Of a stretch of 64,000 nucleotides of DNA, positions 42,667 to 51,068 are shown piece after piece. The position numbers and the translations under genes are program-made. The notes under the pieces are model-generated. The model did no database searches. It was not told the origin of the DNA and saw only the letters and a list, made by a program, of their open reading frames with translations. The DNA is from RGIG3102 sp045633415 (GTDB lineage: Bacteria > Bacillota > Clostridia > Oscillospirales > Ruminococcaceae): assembly GCA_045633415.1 (NCBI GenBank), contig JAZQYH010000061.1, positions 10,221-74,220 of the forward strand, given 5' to 3'. The number at the start of each line of letters is the position of its first letter. Position 1 is the stretch's first letter.

Positions 42667-43641
42667 TCAGCATTCCTCCTTGTCATAGGATTTTACACAA
42701 TCAAAGTACATTTTAACAAATTTTTCTCTGTCCATAGCAACAGGAATTTTTACGTTTTTAAATGGAGCAAAACCAAGCCAGTCAATAACTGTCTGACCTG
42801 TTGTCATTTCACCAACACAGTCACAGAAAACGTATTTTTCTACACACTGTGCAATTTCTGGGTCAATCATAACTGCTGCAGCTGTTGGGTCACATGTGTA
42901 GTGGTCTTCAGATACAAATGTACCTTCGCCTCTTTCAATCAGTTTTTCTCTGTTGTTGTCTTCGTGTTCCATCATCCGTTTTGCAAGAGCAGCAAATTTG
43001 TTTGTTTCTGGAAGTGAGCGCAGTGCATTTGCTTCTTCTTTTGTGAGGTAAACCATACGGCAAGCATTAAGGTCAACCATTGTAAAGTTAGGGAAACCAG
43101 CCTGCAGAACAATTTCACATGCATGTGGGTCCTGTGCAATGTTGTATTCAGAGTAAACACCAAAGTTACCATTGCCTGCTGCACCACCCATAATAACAAG
43201 GTTTTTAACCAGTTTTGGCAGTTCTGGATGTTTCATAACTGCGATAGCAAGATTTGTCAGCGGACCGATAGCGATGATTTCAAGTTCACCATTCTGTTTA
43301 ACAGCTTCTTCCCAGATAAAGTCCCAAGCATGGCCTTCAGCAAATTTAGCATCTTCTGGCAGTGTGTAGTCAAAACCAATAAGGCCGTTGTTGCCGTGTA
43401 CATATTCAGCACGTGAAAGACGCTGGATGAAAGCTTCTTCAGAGCCAAGATATACTGGGCAGTCGATGCCGTAAAGTTTGCTTAAGAAAAGTGCATTTGC
43501 AGATGTTTTTGACAGTGGTACATTTCCGTGAACAGCTGTGATACCACGAATATCAAACTGACCGCTGCCCTGCAGCATCATGATACACTCTGCATCATCA
43601 ATACCAGGGTCACAGTCAATAATCAAAGGTCTTTTGAGCAT
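42667..43641 (-). CDS. Nucleoside hydrolase family protein, Cys-type active site
   Basis: The 324-residue protein is a nucleoside hydrolase with DCDPGIDD (metal site), LTNLAIAV and SEYNIAQDPHA. At the position of the usual active-site His-Asp it reads YTCDPTAAAVMI, with Cys for His. A Cys-containing group (group III) is described in this family and its substrates are poorly known. GGAAGG precedes the ATG. It is first in a two-gene unit with a His-type paralogue. Confidence 0.87.
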   Translation of the reverse strand: MLKRPLIIDCDPGIDDAECIMMLQGSGQFDIRGITAVHGNVPLSKTSANALFLSKLYGIDCPVYLGSEEAFIQRLSRAEYVHGNNGLIGFDYTLPEDAKFAEGHAWDFIWEEAVKQNGELEIIAIGPLTNLAIAVMKHPELPKLVKNLVIMGGAAGNGNFGVYSEYNIAQDPHACEIVLQAGFPNFTMVDLNACRMVYLTKEEANALRSLPETNKFAALAKRMMEHEDNNREKLIERGEGTFVSEDHYTCDPTAAAVMIDPEIAQCVEKYVFCDCVGEMTTGQTVIDWLGFAPFKNVKIPVAMDREKFVKMYFDCVKSYDKEEC

Positions 43642-43772
43642 AATAATTTCCTTCCTTATATCTGATTCAGAGGATTATAACAGATTACAATTCCTCAATT
43701 TATACTTATCTATATCTTATCAAATAAGCTGGTAAAATACAAGTATAAAGCAAACCTCTGAAATATTGGGAA

Positions 43773-45350
43773 TTACTTTTCATATACTACCCTGTCTCGT
43801 AAAATTGTAGCTTCAACTGTGATTTTATTTATATCTATTTTATTGCATAACAGTGGATTTTCACTTAATATTACAAAACTTGCCTGTTTTCCCTGTTCTA
43901 TACTGCCTTTGTCAGTCTCTTCTCCATATTGATATGCGGCATTTATAGTTATTGCTTTCAGTGCGTCATACACAGATATCTTTTCATTTTCATCCAGCTT
44001 TATTCCTTTTTGGGTTACTCTGTTTACGGCACACCATACAGTTTGCATCATATCTGGTGGCAGAACAGGGCTATCCTGATGAAATGTAGTTATCACACCA
44101 CAGTTATTGGCGCTGTTAACAGGACATTTTTTCATCGCTCTGTCTCCGAAATTTTCAATGTGAGCGTCTCCCCATTGCCAAGTATGTGCAACAAAGAAAG
44201 AAGCTATCATATTAAGCTGGGCCACTCTTGGCATCTGCTGTTGTACAGCCAACTGGCCATGTATCAACACCGGGCGATAATTATTTTTAACACATAGATT
44301 TTCATCTGCATTTTCAAAAGCCTGTATAAACTGTTCTGCTGCCGCATCACCATTGCAATGACATAAAAGCTGTTGTTTTTCATTGATGGATTTTACTATA
44401 AAATCATACACAGTTTCATCAGAATATATTGGGTATCCACAGTAATCATCACTGTTTTCATATGGTTTTGTCATCCATGCTGTTCGTCCTTGTGGTGAGC
44501 CATCCAGAAATAGTTTATAACCACCGATTTTCAGATTATTGATATATTTTTTATTATATTCTGTATTGTTTTCCAATATAAAAGGGCTGTTATTTATATC
44601 TACATAACATACCACATCAGCTGTCAGCTTTTTGTCGTCAGAAAGTCTTTGTAGCAATGACCATTCTTTTTCACCTGTAAAGCCGTCCTGCACAGTTGTA
44701 ATACCATATCTGAAATATATATTTTCAGCCTGATGTATCAGCTTTACCATATCAGCATAATCTGGTTGTTTTATAACTGTTGAGTTTTTGGTAAAGGCAG
44801 TTTCTTCAAGATATCCATTCAATGAACCATCGGCATAGCGCCCTATCAGTCCACCTTCTGGATTTTCAGTATTATGGTCAATACCCATTATTTCCAGCGC
44901 TTTGGTATTTGCCACACCCATGTGTCCGCTGGCGTGAGAAATCAATATTGGTATCTCTTTGCTTATTTTATCAAGGTCTGATTTTAATGGATGTTTTTTA
45001 TCTTTAAAAAAGTTGTTGTCATAACCAAAACCTACTATAAACTCGTCCTTTTCTATAGTACCTTTTGCTGATTTGAAATTATTTAAAATGTCAATTATTT
45101 CATCTATACTTTTTGCCTGAGAAATGTCTGCAATAGCAAGTGTGTTTGCCACTGTTGTAAAATGGCTGTGCCCGTCAATAAAAGCAGGAAGCATTGTTCT
45201 CCCCTTTAAATCAAACATAACATCCGCTTTTGACGCCAGAACCTCATAGTCACCTGTGCATAATATTTTGCCATCTTCTGTAAGTACAGCCTGTGGCATA
45301 GGCTGGTTTGCCATAGTAATAATATCACCATTAAAATACAATGTTTTCAT
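43773..45350 (-). CDS. YtcJ/NfdA-type amidohydrolase
   Basis: The 525-residue protein belongs to the amidohydrolase_3 group. It has GRTMLPAFIDGHSHFT (metal HxH), HASGHMGVANTKAL, YKLFLDGSPQGRTAWM, a central LLCHCNGDAAAEQF and FHQDSPVLPPD. Relatives act on N-substituted formamides and other C-N bonds, but specificity is variable. GGAGG precedes the ATG. No signal peptide, so cytoplasmic. It stands alone between the nucleoside hydrolase pair and trxA. Confidence 0.85.
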   Translation of the reverse strand: MKTLYFNGDIITMANQPMPQAVLTEDGKILCTGDYEVLASKADVMFDLKGRTMLPAFIDGHSHFTTVANTLAIADISQAKSIDEIIDILNNFKSAKGTIEKDEFIVGFGYDNNFFKDKKHPLKSDLDKISKEIPILISHASGHMGVANTKALEIMGIDHNTENPEGGLIGRYADGSLNGYLEETAFTKNSTVIKQPDYADMVKLIHQAENIYFRYGITTVQDGFTGEKEWSLLQRLSDDKKLTADVVCYVDINNSPFILENNTEYNKKYINNLKIGGYKLFLDGSPQGRTAWMTKPYENSDDYCGYPIYSDETVYDFIVKSINEKQQLLCHCNGDAAAEQFIQAFENADENLCVKNNYRPVLIHGQLAVQQQMPRVAQLNMIASFFVAHTWQWGDAHIENFGDRAMKKCPVNSANNCGVITTFHQDSPVLPPDMMQTVWCAVNRVTQKGIKLDENEKISVYDALKAITINAAYQYGEETDKGSIEQGKQASFVILSENPLLCNKIDINKITVEATILRDRVVYEK

Positions 45351-45417
45351 ATATTGCCTCCATAAGTATTTTTAACTGATGAAATATATTTTAATACCAA
45401 ATTGTGATAAAAAATAA

Positions 45418-45441
45418 AAAACCGGCATAAAAGCCGGTTTT
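45418..45441 (-). terminator. Terminator after trxA
   Basis: A 9-bp stem, AAAACCGGC / GCCGGTTTT, with a 6-base loop is followed by T residues in the minus direction. Confidence 0.85.
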
Positions 45442-45453
45442 AAATCTTGGTAA

Positions 45454-45762
45454 TTAACCTTTGATAAAGCTGAGCAGTCTAGCTTTTGGCTGGAAGCCAA
45501 CTGTACGTCTAACTTCTTCGCCTTTTTCAAAGAGGATAAGTGTAGGAATGCTCATAACGCTGTATTTCATAGCAACATCCTGTGCTTTGTCTACGTCCAG
45601 TTTAGCTACTACAACTTCGCCTTCCAGTTCTTCAGCCAGTTCTTCGATAACTGGTGCCAGCATTTTACATGGACCACACCATGTTGCCCAGAAGTCAACC
45701 AGAACAGGTTTTTCGCCATTGATGATTTCGTTGAAGTTTTCGTTTGTGAGTGCAATTGCCAT
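45454..45762 (-). CDS. trxA: Thioredoxin
   Basis: The 102-residue protein is a classical thioredoxin with the redox site WCGPC (Cys29, Cys32) and the cis-Pro region SIPTLILFEKGEEV. It reduces protein disulfides in the cytoplasm. AAAGGAG precedes the ATG. The upstream gene on the same strand encodes a Crp/Fnr regulator, and an inverted repeat lies at the likely trxA promoter. Confidence 0.96.
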   Translation of the reverse strand: MAIALTNENFNEIINGEKPVLVDFWATWCGPCKMLAPVIEELAEELEGEVVVAKLDVDKAQDVAMKYSVMSIPTLILFEKGEEVRRTVGFQPKARLLSFIKG

Positions 45763-45802
45763 AATTTTTCTCCTTTATTTATGTCTTTTATTTTCTATGT
45801 CT

Positions 45803-45835
45803 ATAATATACCACAGTTTCTTAAAATATACTGTG
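45803..45835 (-). promoter_or_regulatory. Candidate trxA promoter with operator-like inverted repeat
   Basis: CACAGT (45812-45817) and ACTGTG (45830-45835) form a perfect inverted repeat separated by 12 bases. It lies just upstream of a -10-like TATTAT (45803-45808, minus strand). It could bind the adjacent Crp/Fnr regulator; the arms are short. Confidence 0.35.
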
Positions 45836-45853
45836 ATTAAATCACCTGTTTTA

Positions 45854-46525
45854 TTACAGTCTTTCCATCAATTTCTTTTTATCAACTATTTCTATTTCTT
45901 TTCTGGAAACCTGTACAATACCATCTTTTTCAAAATATTTAAGCATTCTGGAAACAACTTCCCTTGCACTGCCCAGATACTTTGCGATTTCCATATGTGA
46001 ATAACGAATTATCGGACCATTTTTAATCAGTTCTTCATATAAGAAAATGGCCAAACGTTTGTCAAAGCTGAAAAACAAAATCTGTTGCATTGTCCACATT
46101 ACATCAGAAAAACGTATAGCTTTCATTTTATTGGAAAAGTTTTCTACATATATATTGTTGTTCATTAATTTTGCAAATGCAAAAGCATTGAATACAACAA
46201 CCTCTGTCAAATCTTCAGAATCCACATATACATCAAATGTAATTTCAGACAATACACATGAAGCGGATAATATACATACCTCGCCAGGATTTACACGATA
46301 GAGAGTTACTTCTTTTCCCTCTTCGCTCATAATGTATACTCTGAGACAGCCTTTTTTTACAAAGAGGACGCCGACACACCGCAGGTCTGCACTATGCACA
46401 TTCTGACCTGGGTGATAACTCATCACTTCACTGTTCTGGCATACAAAATCCTTTTCTGCATCATTGAGATGTGCCCAGAAATCAGGATATTGCGATAAAA
46501 ACTCCATTTTCTGTTTATTATCCAT
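45854..46525 (-). CDS. Crp/Fnr family transcriptional regulator
   Basis: The 223-residue protein has an N-terminal cyclic-nucleotide-binding-type beta-roll (about residues 15-120), a long dimer helix and a C-terminal winged helix with YSHMEIAKYLGSAREVVSRML. It lacks the N-terminal cysteine cluster of Fnr, but has two cysteines in the roll, GEVCILSASCVL, which could form a redox switch. GGAG lies six bases before the ATG at 46525. It is directly upstream of trxA, suggesting redox or oxygen response. The effector is unknown. Confidence 0.85.
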   Translation of the reverse strand: MDNKQKMEFLSQYPDFWAHLNDAEKDFVCQNSEVMSYHPGQNVHSADLRCVGVLFVKKGCLRVYIMSEEGKEVTLYRVNPGEVCILSASCVLSEITFDVYVDSEDLTEVVVFNAFAFAKLMNNNIYVENFSNKMKAIRFSDVMWTMQQILFFSFDKRLAIFLYEELIKNGPIIRYSHMEIAKYLGSAREVVSRMLKYFEKDGIVQVSRKEIEIVDKKKLMERL

Positions 46526-46647
46526 ACATTCTCCTCTCTGTACTGATGTCATCCATTATTTATACTATATCATTTATGATGTTATTTTTCAATCTGCAAA
46601 TTATGAACACAATTGGTCAGACTTATGTTTTAATGTTCGTAAAATAT

Positions 46648-47211
46648 TTAAACTATTTTCATTGCTCTGGATTTTTCACACAATGGATGGCTTTTTAAAA
46701 CAGGAAGAACAGCTTTTTTCATAGCTATATAATCTTTACCATAATAATATAAAGCTGTTTCCTCTGGGCCCTCCCAATGGCTTAATCTTTGTGCAAGACC
46801 TTCAAGCTTTTTATCCAGTTCTTTAATAAGCTGGTTTATATCATTATTTTTATAGACTTCTTCAGATAACTCAGTACCATTGAGATATATTGCCATACCA
46901 TATGCACTGCCAATTTCTGTGGTTTCACCATCTATAATAAGTTTGCTCCCTTTTGGAATAATATCAATTCTTTTCAGCAGTGAAATAAATGGAGTCAACT
47001 TATTTTTATAGATAGTCATATCTATGTCACATTTTTCTGCTTCACCTGACGGCATCAGTAATGTTCCGCCACCATTTATTTCGCCTATGCCAAATCTGGA
47101 AAACATATCCTCAAACATATCTTCAAAAATTTCACCTCTATGTAAAGGCTGTAATCTGGCATTAAGTTCTAATATAACATTTACTGTATCTTTTTCTTCG
47201 ATATATCTCAT
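46648..47211 (-). CDS. Uncharacterised 187-residue protein
   Basis: I do not recognise this family. The protein is soluble and mixed alpha/beta, with FEDMFEDMFSRFGIGEINGGGT near the N-terminus (a repeated EDMF), a middle that predicts beta strands (GSKLIIDGETTEIGSAYGMAIYLNG), and a charged helical C-terminal half. The pattern 'GEINGGGTLLMPSGEAEKCDID' reads like a small domain for sequence or ligand binding, but this is a guess. The start at 47211 has AAAGGG upstream. It lies between the M20 gene and the Crp/Fnr gene, in the same direction. Confidence 0.6.
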   Translation of the reverse strand: MRYIEEKDTVNVILELNARLQPLHRGEIFEDMFEDMFSRFGIGEINGGGTLLMPSGEAEKCDIDMTIYKNKLTPFISLLKRIDIIPKGSKLIIDGETTEIGSAYGMAIYLNGTELSEEVYKNNDINQLIKELDKKLEGLAQRLSHWEGPEETALYYYGKDYIAMKKAVLPVLKSHPLCEKSRAMKIV

Positions 47212-47274
47212 ATATGAAAGCCCTTTCATTTTGTTTTAATATATTATAACACATCGTATAAAGTTTTCACACAA

Positions 47275-47300
47275 AAACGGCAGGATGAAACCTGCCGTTT
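47275..47300 (-). terminator. Terminator after M20 amidohydrolase gene
   Basis: A 10-bp stem, AAACGGCAGG / CCTGCCGTTT, with a 6-base loop is followed by TTTTGT in the minus direction. Confidence 0.88.
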
Positions 47301-47310
47301 AAATCATAAA

Positions 47311-48483
47311 TTATTTGTTGAGGTAGTTGATTGCGTACTGTGCATACAGTGCACTGCCCATTTCAAATGCATCTTCATCAACGTTAAAGTTTGGATGATG
47401 ATGTGGGAAGTTTGTTTCTGGTTTGTTTACATTATGTGCGCCAAGGTTTGCAAGACATCCGCCTTCTGGAGCAACTTCAAAGTATTCGCCAGCATCTTCG
47501 CCGCCCATTGTGATAGGTGTTTCAGCGTATGCTTTATCACCAAACAGCTGTTTAACTGTAGCTTCACATACTTCAACGCTGTTTGCTGTGTTAACAGTTG
47601 GAGCAACCAGTCTGAAATATTCCAGTTCTGCTGTTGCACGGTAAGCTTCAGCAACTGATTTGGAAATTCTGCCGAGAGCTTCTTCAAGGTAATTTCTTAC
47701 GTCAGCAGACAGACAACGTGTTGTACCTTCGATAACTGCTTCGTTAGCGATGATATTCCAGCGGGAACCACCATTGATTGTACCACATGTAACAACTGCT
47801 GGTACGATAGGGTTCATTTCACGGCTTACGATTTCCTGCAGAGCAACAACAATTTTAGAAGCTACATAAACAGCGTCTACACATTCGTGTGGAGCAGCAC
47901 CGTGACCACCTTTACCTGTAACTTTAATAACAAATTTGTCTGCTGATGCCATTCTGCCGCCTGCACCAGAAGCGATAGTGCCGATTTCTGTGCCGGAAGC
48001 AATATGGATAGCAAACACATTGTCAACGCCTTCCATACAGCCGTCAGCGATCATGCCACGTGCGCCGATACCAACTTCTTCAGCTGGCTGGAAGAACAGT
48101 TTAACTGTGCCATTGATTTCGTCTTTCATTTCATTGAGGATTTTTGCTGCGCCAAGAAGCATAGCTGCATGTGTATCATGACCACAAGCATGGTTCATAC
48201 CTGGAACTTCTGATGCATAGTCACAGCCTGTTCTGTCGTCCAGTGTCAGTGCATCGATGTCAGCACGCAGAGCAACAGTTTTACCTGGGTTGTTGCCTTT
48301 GATTGTAGCAACTGTACCTGTTACAAACTTTACTTCGTAAGGAATGCCCATTTTATCCAGTTCACCACGGATAAGTTCTGCTGTTTTAAATTCCTGTGTG
48401 CCTGGTTCTGGATGTCTGTGGATTGCACGTCTCATTTCGATAACGTAATCTTTGTACTTTTTAGAAAGTTCTAATGTTTTCAT
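47311..48483 (-). CDS. M20 family amidohydrolase (hippurate hydrolase/aminoacylase-like)
   Basis: The 390-residue enzyme has the metal motifs of the M20D group: MNHACGHDTHAAMLLG, FQPAEEVGIGARGMI with the catalytic Glu pair, the dimer insert GKGGHGAAPHE, and PITMGGEDAGEYF. Such enzymes release amino acids or diaminopimelate from N-acyl forms. AAAGGAG precedes the ATG and a promoter with consensus-like spacing lies upstream. It complements the nearby amidohydrolases in scavenging acylated or conjugated amino acids. Confidence 0.9.
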   Translation of the reverse strand: MKTLELSKKYKDYVIEMRRAIHRHPEPGTQEFKTAELIRGELDKMGIPYEVKFVTGTVATIKGNNPGKTVALRADIDALTLDDRTGCDYASEVPGMNHACGHDTHAAMLLGAAKILNEMKDEINGTVKLFFQPAEEVGIGARGMIADGCMEGVDNVFAIHIASGTEIGTIASGAGGRMASADKFVIKVTGKGGHGAAPHECVDAVYVASKIVVALQEIVSREMNPIVPAVVTCGTINGGSRWNIIANEAVIEGTTRCLSADVRNYLEEALGRISKSVAEAYRATAELEYFRLVAPTVNTANSVEVCEATVKQLFGDKAYAETPITMGGEDAGEYFEVAPEGGCLANLGAHNVNKPETNFPHHHPNFNVDEDAFEMGSALYAQYAINYLNK

Positions 48484-48527
48484 ATTCTCTCTCCTTTATA
48501 TGATATAACGTCAAATAAGATAAATAT

Positions 48528-48556
48528 ATATTATCACTTTATTTTAACTTTTGCAA
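48528..48556 (-). promoter_or_regulatory. Promoter of M20 amidohydrolase gene
   Basis: Minus strand TTGCAA (48551-48556), a 17-base spacer and TAATAT (48528-48533). Confidence 0.6.
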
Positions 48557-48660
48557 GACATTTGTTCTTCTAGCAAATACAATATTTATATTCTTTCTCT
48601 TTTCTTAAGATAATAAATATGGTATCATATTAAATATTAAAAATAGAAAGAGATTAATAG

Positions 48661-49983
48661 ATGTCTATAACTGTTGAAATACAACCTTTGAATATTGATG
48701 ATAAACTGCTGTCTGTACCGGAAATCGCAAAACTGCTGAAACTGGAATACGGGTACAGTGACAATAACTATTGTCTTGTAAAAAATAAAACTGGCAGTTT
48801 TTCAATTTTATACGATAAAAACCGAGTAGGCAGAGGGTTTGATGTATGGTATGAAAATAACAACCTTTGCCTCAGGCTGCCGCTGCCTACAACTGTACAC
48901 GACATAGAAATGTTTTATAGTTCTGTAGAAAAACTTTGTTCACATATGAACGTGTACTTTTATAAAAACAATGGAAAAGTGATGGGTATAAATGAGGTAT
49001 ATTCCACCATTGATAAAGATATTGAAGCCAGCTTTATGGCAATAAACAAAATCAAAGAAACCATAGACAGTGGACTACACAATCATATGATAATATTTGG
49101 TGCCTTATCCCCTGTTTTTATAGGCGAGGAAGAAGTATATATGATGGGTGAAGATTTATATGGCTTTGACGATGTTTTACACAATGTACAAACATCACAG
49201 ACATATTATTGCAACCCAAGATTTTTTGAAATGGCAGATAAAAAACTGCGCGGAATATACTTTATACGTGAAGGTGTAAAAACAACAATTCCAATCAAAG
49301 CTGAATATCCATATCAGAAAGTAGAAAACCTTGACTGTTATCTGGCACAGCTTCCTGATGAAAACTATATTCCTTATGATGTTTTCAAGGATAATATCCG
49401 CTATGCTGAATATTATGATGCAGGACATATAACAATCAACCTGAACAGCAAGGATATAGCAGAACTGGTAGAAAACTATGCGGTGGATATTCTGACAAAG
49501 AAACCTGTAAAAGGTTATTACTGGGGAGATTTGCTTGATTCTGGCTACAGCCACAGTTCAAAAATACAAAAATTAAGACTGCCTGTACAGGAAGTAAACA
49601 GTGTAAACCACATGGCTGTTTTTTTAAGATGGGCAAAAGAAAATAATCTTTTGTCTGCACCTTTGCTGGAAACCTGCCCACATCTTATGCAGGATGCACC
49701 AGATTATAGAAAAATTATAATATCCCATAAATCTTTCAGAAATATGTTGCGAACCAATCATTTCAGTGATAAAGCCAGAGAGTTTGTAAAAACTTTTTAT
49801 CGCTTCAGTGCCGGCGGTTACCCTGCCTGTGTAGATAAATACACTGAAAAATATTTTGGCACACAGCAATATAACAGCGAAGAATTCCAAGACGAGGCTT
49901 ATCTGTTTATGCCATATGATGACAATTATTACAAAAATCTGTCCGCATATATAGACAGAGCCTGGAAAAGATTCAATAACTAG
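48661..49983 (+). CDS. Uncharacterised 440-residue protein
   Basis: A complete frame begins at an ATG with AAAGAG upstream and ends at a strong terminator. The N-terminus (MSITVEIQPL...LLSVPEIAKLLKLEYG) recalls the DUF4299 family, but I am not sure. The first part (about residues 1-110) seems beta-rich with RVGRGFDVWYENNNLCLRLPLPTT; the rest is alpha/beta with many aromatic residues, and no membrane segment, signal peptide or catalytic motif that I can name. The gene is monocistronic and divergent from the M20 gene. Confidence 0.65.
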   Translation: MSITVEIQPLNIDDKLLSVPEIAKLLKLEYGYSDNNYCLVKNKTGSFSILYDKNRVGRGFDVWYENNNLCLRLPLPTTVHDIEMFYSSVEKLCSHMNVYFYKNNGKVMGINEVYSTIDKDIEASFMAINKIKETIDSGLHNHMIIFGALSPVFIGEEEVYMMGEDLYGFDDVLHNVQTSQTYYCNPRFFEMADKKLRGIYFIREGVKTTIPIKAEYPYQKVENLDCYLAQLPDENYIPYDVFKDNIRYAEYYDAGHITINLNSKDIAELVENYAVDILTKKPVKGYYWGDLLDSGYSHSSKIQKLRLPVQEVNSVNHMAVFLRWAKENNLLSAPLLETCPHLMQDAPDYRKIIISHKSFRNMLRTNHFSDKAREFVKTFYRFSAGGYPACVDKYTEKYFGTQQYNSEEFQDEAYLFMPYDDNYYKNLSAYIDRAWKRFNN

Positions 49984-50011
49984 AAAAAGCTCCCGTATTC
50001 GGGAGCTTTTT
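49984..50011 (+). terminator. Terminator after 440-residue protein gene
   Basis: A 12-bp stem, AAAAAGCTCCCG / CGGGAGCTTTTT, with a TATT loop runs into T residues on the plus strand. Confidence 0.92.
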
Positions 50012-50024
50012 TATTAAAAAAGAA

Positions 50025-50052
50025 AACCAGTCAAGATTACTCTTAACTGGTT
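50025..50052 (-). terminator. Terminator after tRNA-Leu
   Basis: A 12-bp stem with one U-G pair, AACCAGTTAAGA / TCTTGACTGGTT, with a GTAA loop is followed by TTCTTTTTT in the minus direction, immediately after the tRNA 3' end. Confidence 0.88.
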
Positions 50053-50055
50053 ATC

Positions 50056-50143
50056 TGGTGCCGCTGACCGGGGTCGAACCGGTACGCCTTTTAGGGGCGA
50101 GGGATTTTAAGTCCCTTGTGTCTGCCTATTCCACCACAGCGGC
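50056..50143 (-). tRNA. tRNA-Leu (UAA anticodon)
   Basis: The 88-base gene reads GCCGCTG...CAGCGGCACCA on the minus strand. It has a 7-bp acceptor stem, an anticodon stem GGGAC/TCCC-type with loop CTTAAAA (anticodon TAA), a long variable arm as expected for a class II leucine tRNA, a T arm with GGTTCGACCCC, and an encoded CCA end. It reads UUA codons. No integrase or repeated 3' end suggests an integrated element here. Confidence 0.96.
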
Positions 50144-50176
50144 TAAATTATTATGCTATAATAGTTTACAACAAAA

Positions 50177-50213
50177 CAGTCTCAATGTCAATAAGTTTTT
50201 AACATCGAGACTG
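50177..50213 (-). terminator. Terminator after TRIC channel gene
   Basis: A 12-bp stem with one G-U pair, CAGTCTCGATGT / ACATTGAGACTG, with a 13-base loop is followed by TTTTGTT in the minus direction. Confidence 0.75.
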
Positions 50214-50233
50214 GTTATTATACATACTGAAAA

Positions 50234-50878
50234 TTAATCAACAAGGATTTTTTCAACCATTGGAAGGTTCTTTTTGTTTACGATAGCCCACTCTCTGATT
50301 GCGAAAATAACAACAAGTGCTACTACACAAGCTGGAACTTCACCAATCATAGGTGGAAGATAGTAGTACAGAATAGCGCCTGGGATTGTTGCTGTAGCAT
50401 AGATTTCTTTGGAAAGAATGAGTGGTGTTCTGTTAACCATAATATCACGGAGAAGACCGCCGCCTACTGCAGAAAGTGCACCACAGAAACAAACGAGGAA
50501 TGCATTGTCGCCAAAGCCCTGACCCTGTGCAACCTGCATACCTACAACTGTAAAGATAGCAAGACCAACAGCATCCAGAGTATCGATTACAAACATAATT
50601 GTTTTTCTTTTTTCATGCTGCATAAGTGGTTTGTAAATAGCGATTGTGATAAAAGCTACAACAGCCGCCATAGCAACATAGGTTGGGTTTTTGAACAGGT
50701 TTGCTGGTGTGTTGTCGATAATAACGTCACGGGTCATACCGCCGCCACAAGCTGTACAACAAGCCATAAGCATGATACCCAGCCAGTCAAGGTCCTGATT
50801 AATAGCTACATAAGCACCGGAAAAAGCAAAAGTAACAGTGCCGATTACTTCAAGTATAAAAACTACATTTGGATCCAT
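50234..50878 (-). CDS. TRIC/YicG family (UPF0126) cation channel-like protein
   Basis: The 214-residue membrane protein has about seven hydrophobic segments in two halves. Each half has a glycine-rich motif: CCTACGGGMTRDVII in the first and CGALSAVGGGLLRDIMVNRTP in the second. This is the pattern of the bacterial TRIC (trimeric intracellular cation channel)/UPF0126 family. Some relatives have been linked to glycine transport, so ion channel and amino-acid transporter are both open. It is monocistronic. Confidence 0.88.
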   Translation of the reverse strand: MDPNVVFILEVIGTVTFAFSGAYVAINQDLDWLGIMLMACCTACGGGMTRDVIIDNTPANLFKNPTYVAMAAVVAFITIAIYKPLMQHEKRKTIMFVIDTLDAVGLAIFTVVGMQVAQGQGFGDNAFLVCFCGALSAVGGGLLRDIMVNRTPLILSKEIYATATIPGAILYYYLPPMIGEVPACVVALVVIFAIREWAIVNKKNLPMVEKILVD

Positions 50879-51068
50879 ATTGTCCTCACTTTATTAATAA
50901 AAAATGTTAATTAAATATCTTTTTAATACTAACATTTTATATACTTATAGTCAATATTTTACATATTCTTTAAACATAAAAATAATTTAAACCTATAATA
51001 AAAAGTATTTATTTTACATCTATCATATGATATTATAATTATAATATAGAATAAATTTGGAGGATACT

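Noticed and set aside
50056..50143. tRNA-Leu as an integration site for a mobile element
   Set aside because: No integrase, no repeated 3' tRNA end and no change in gene type on either side.
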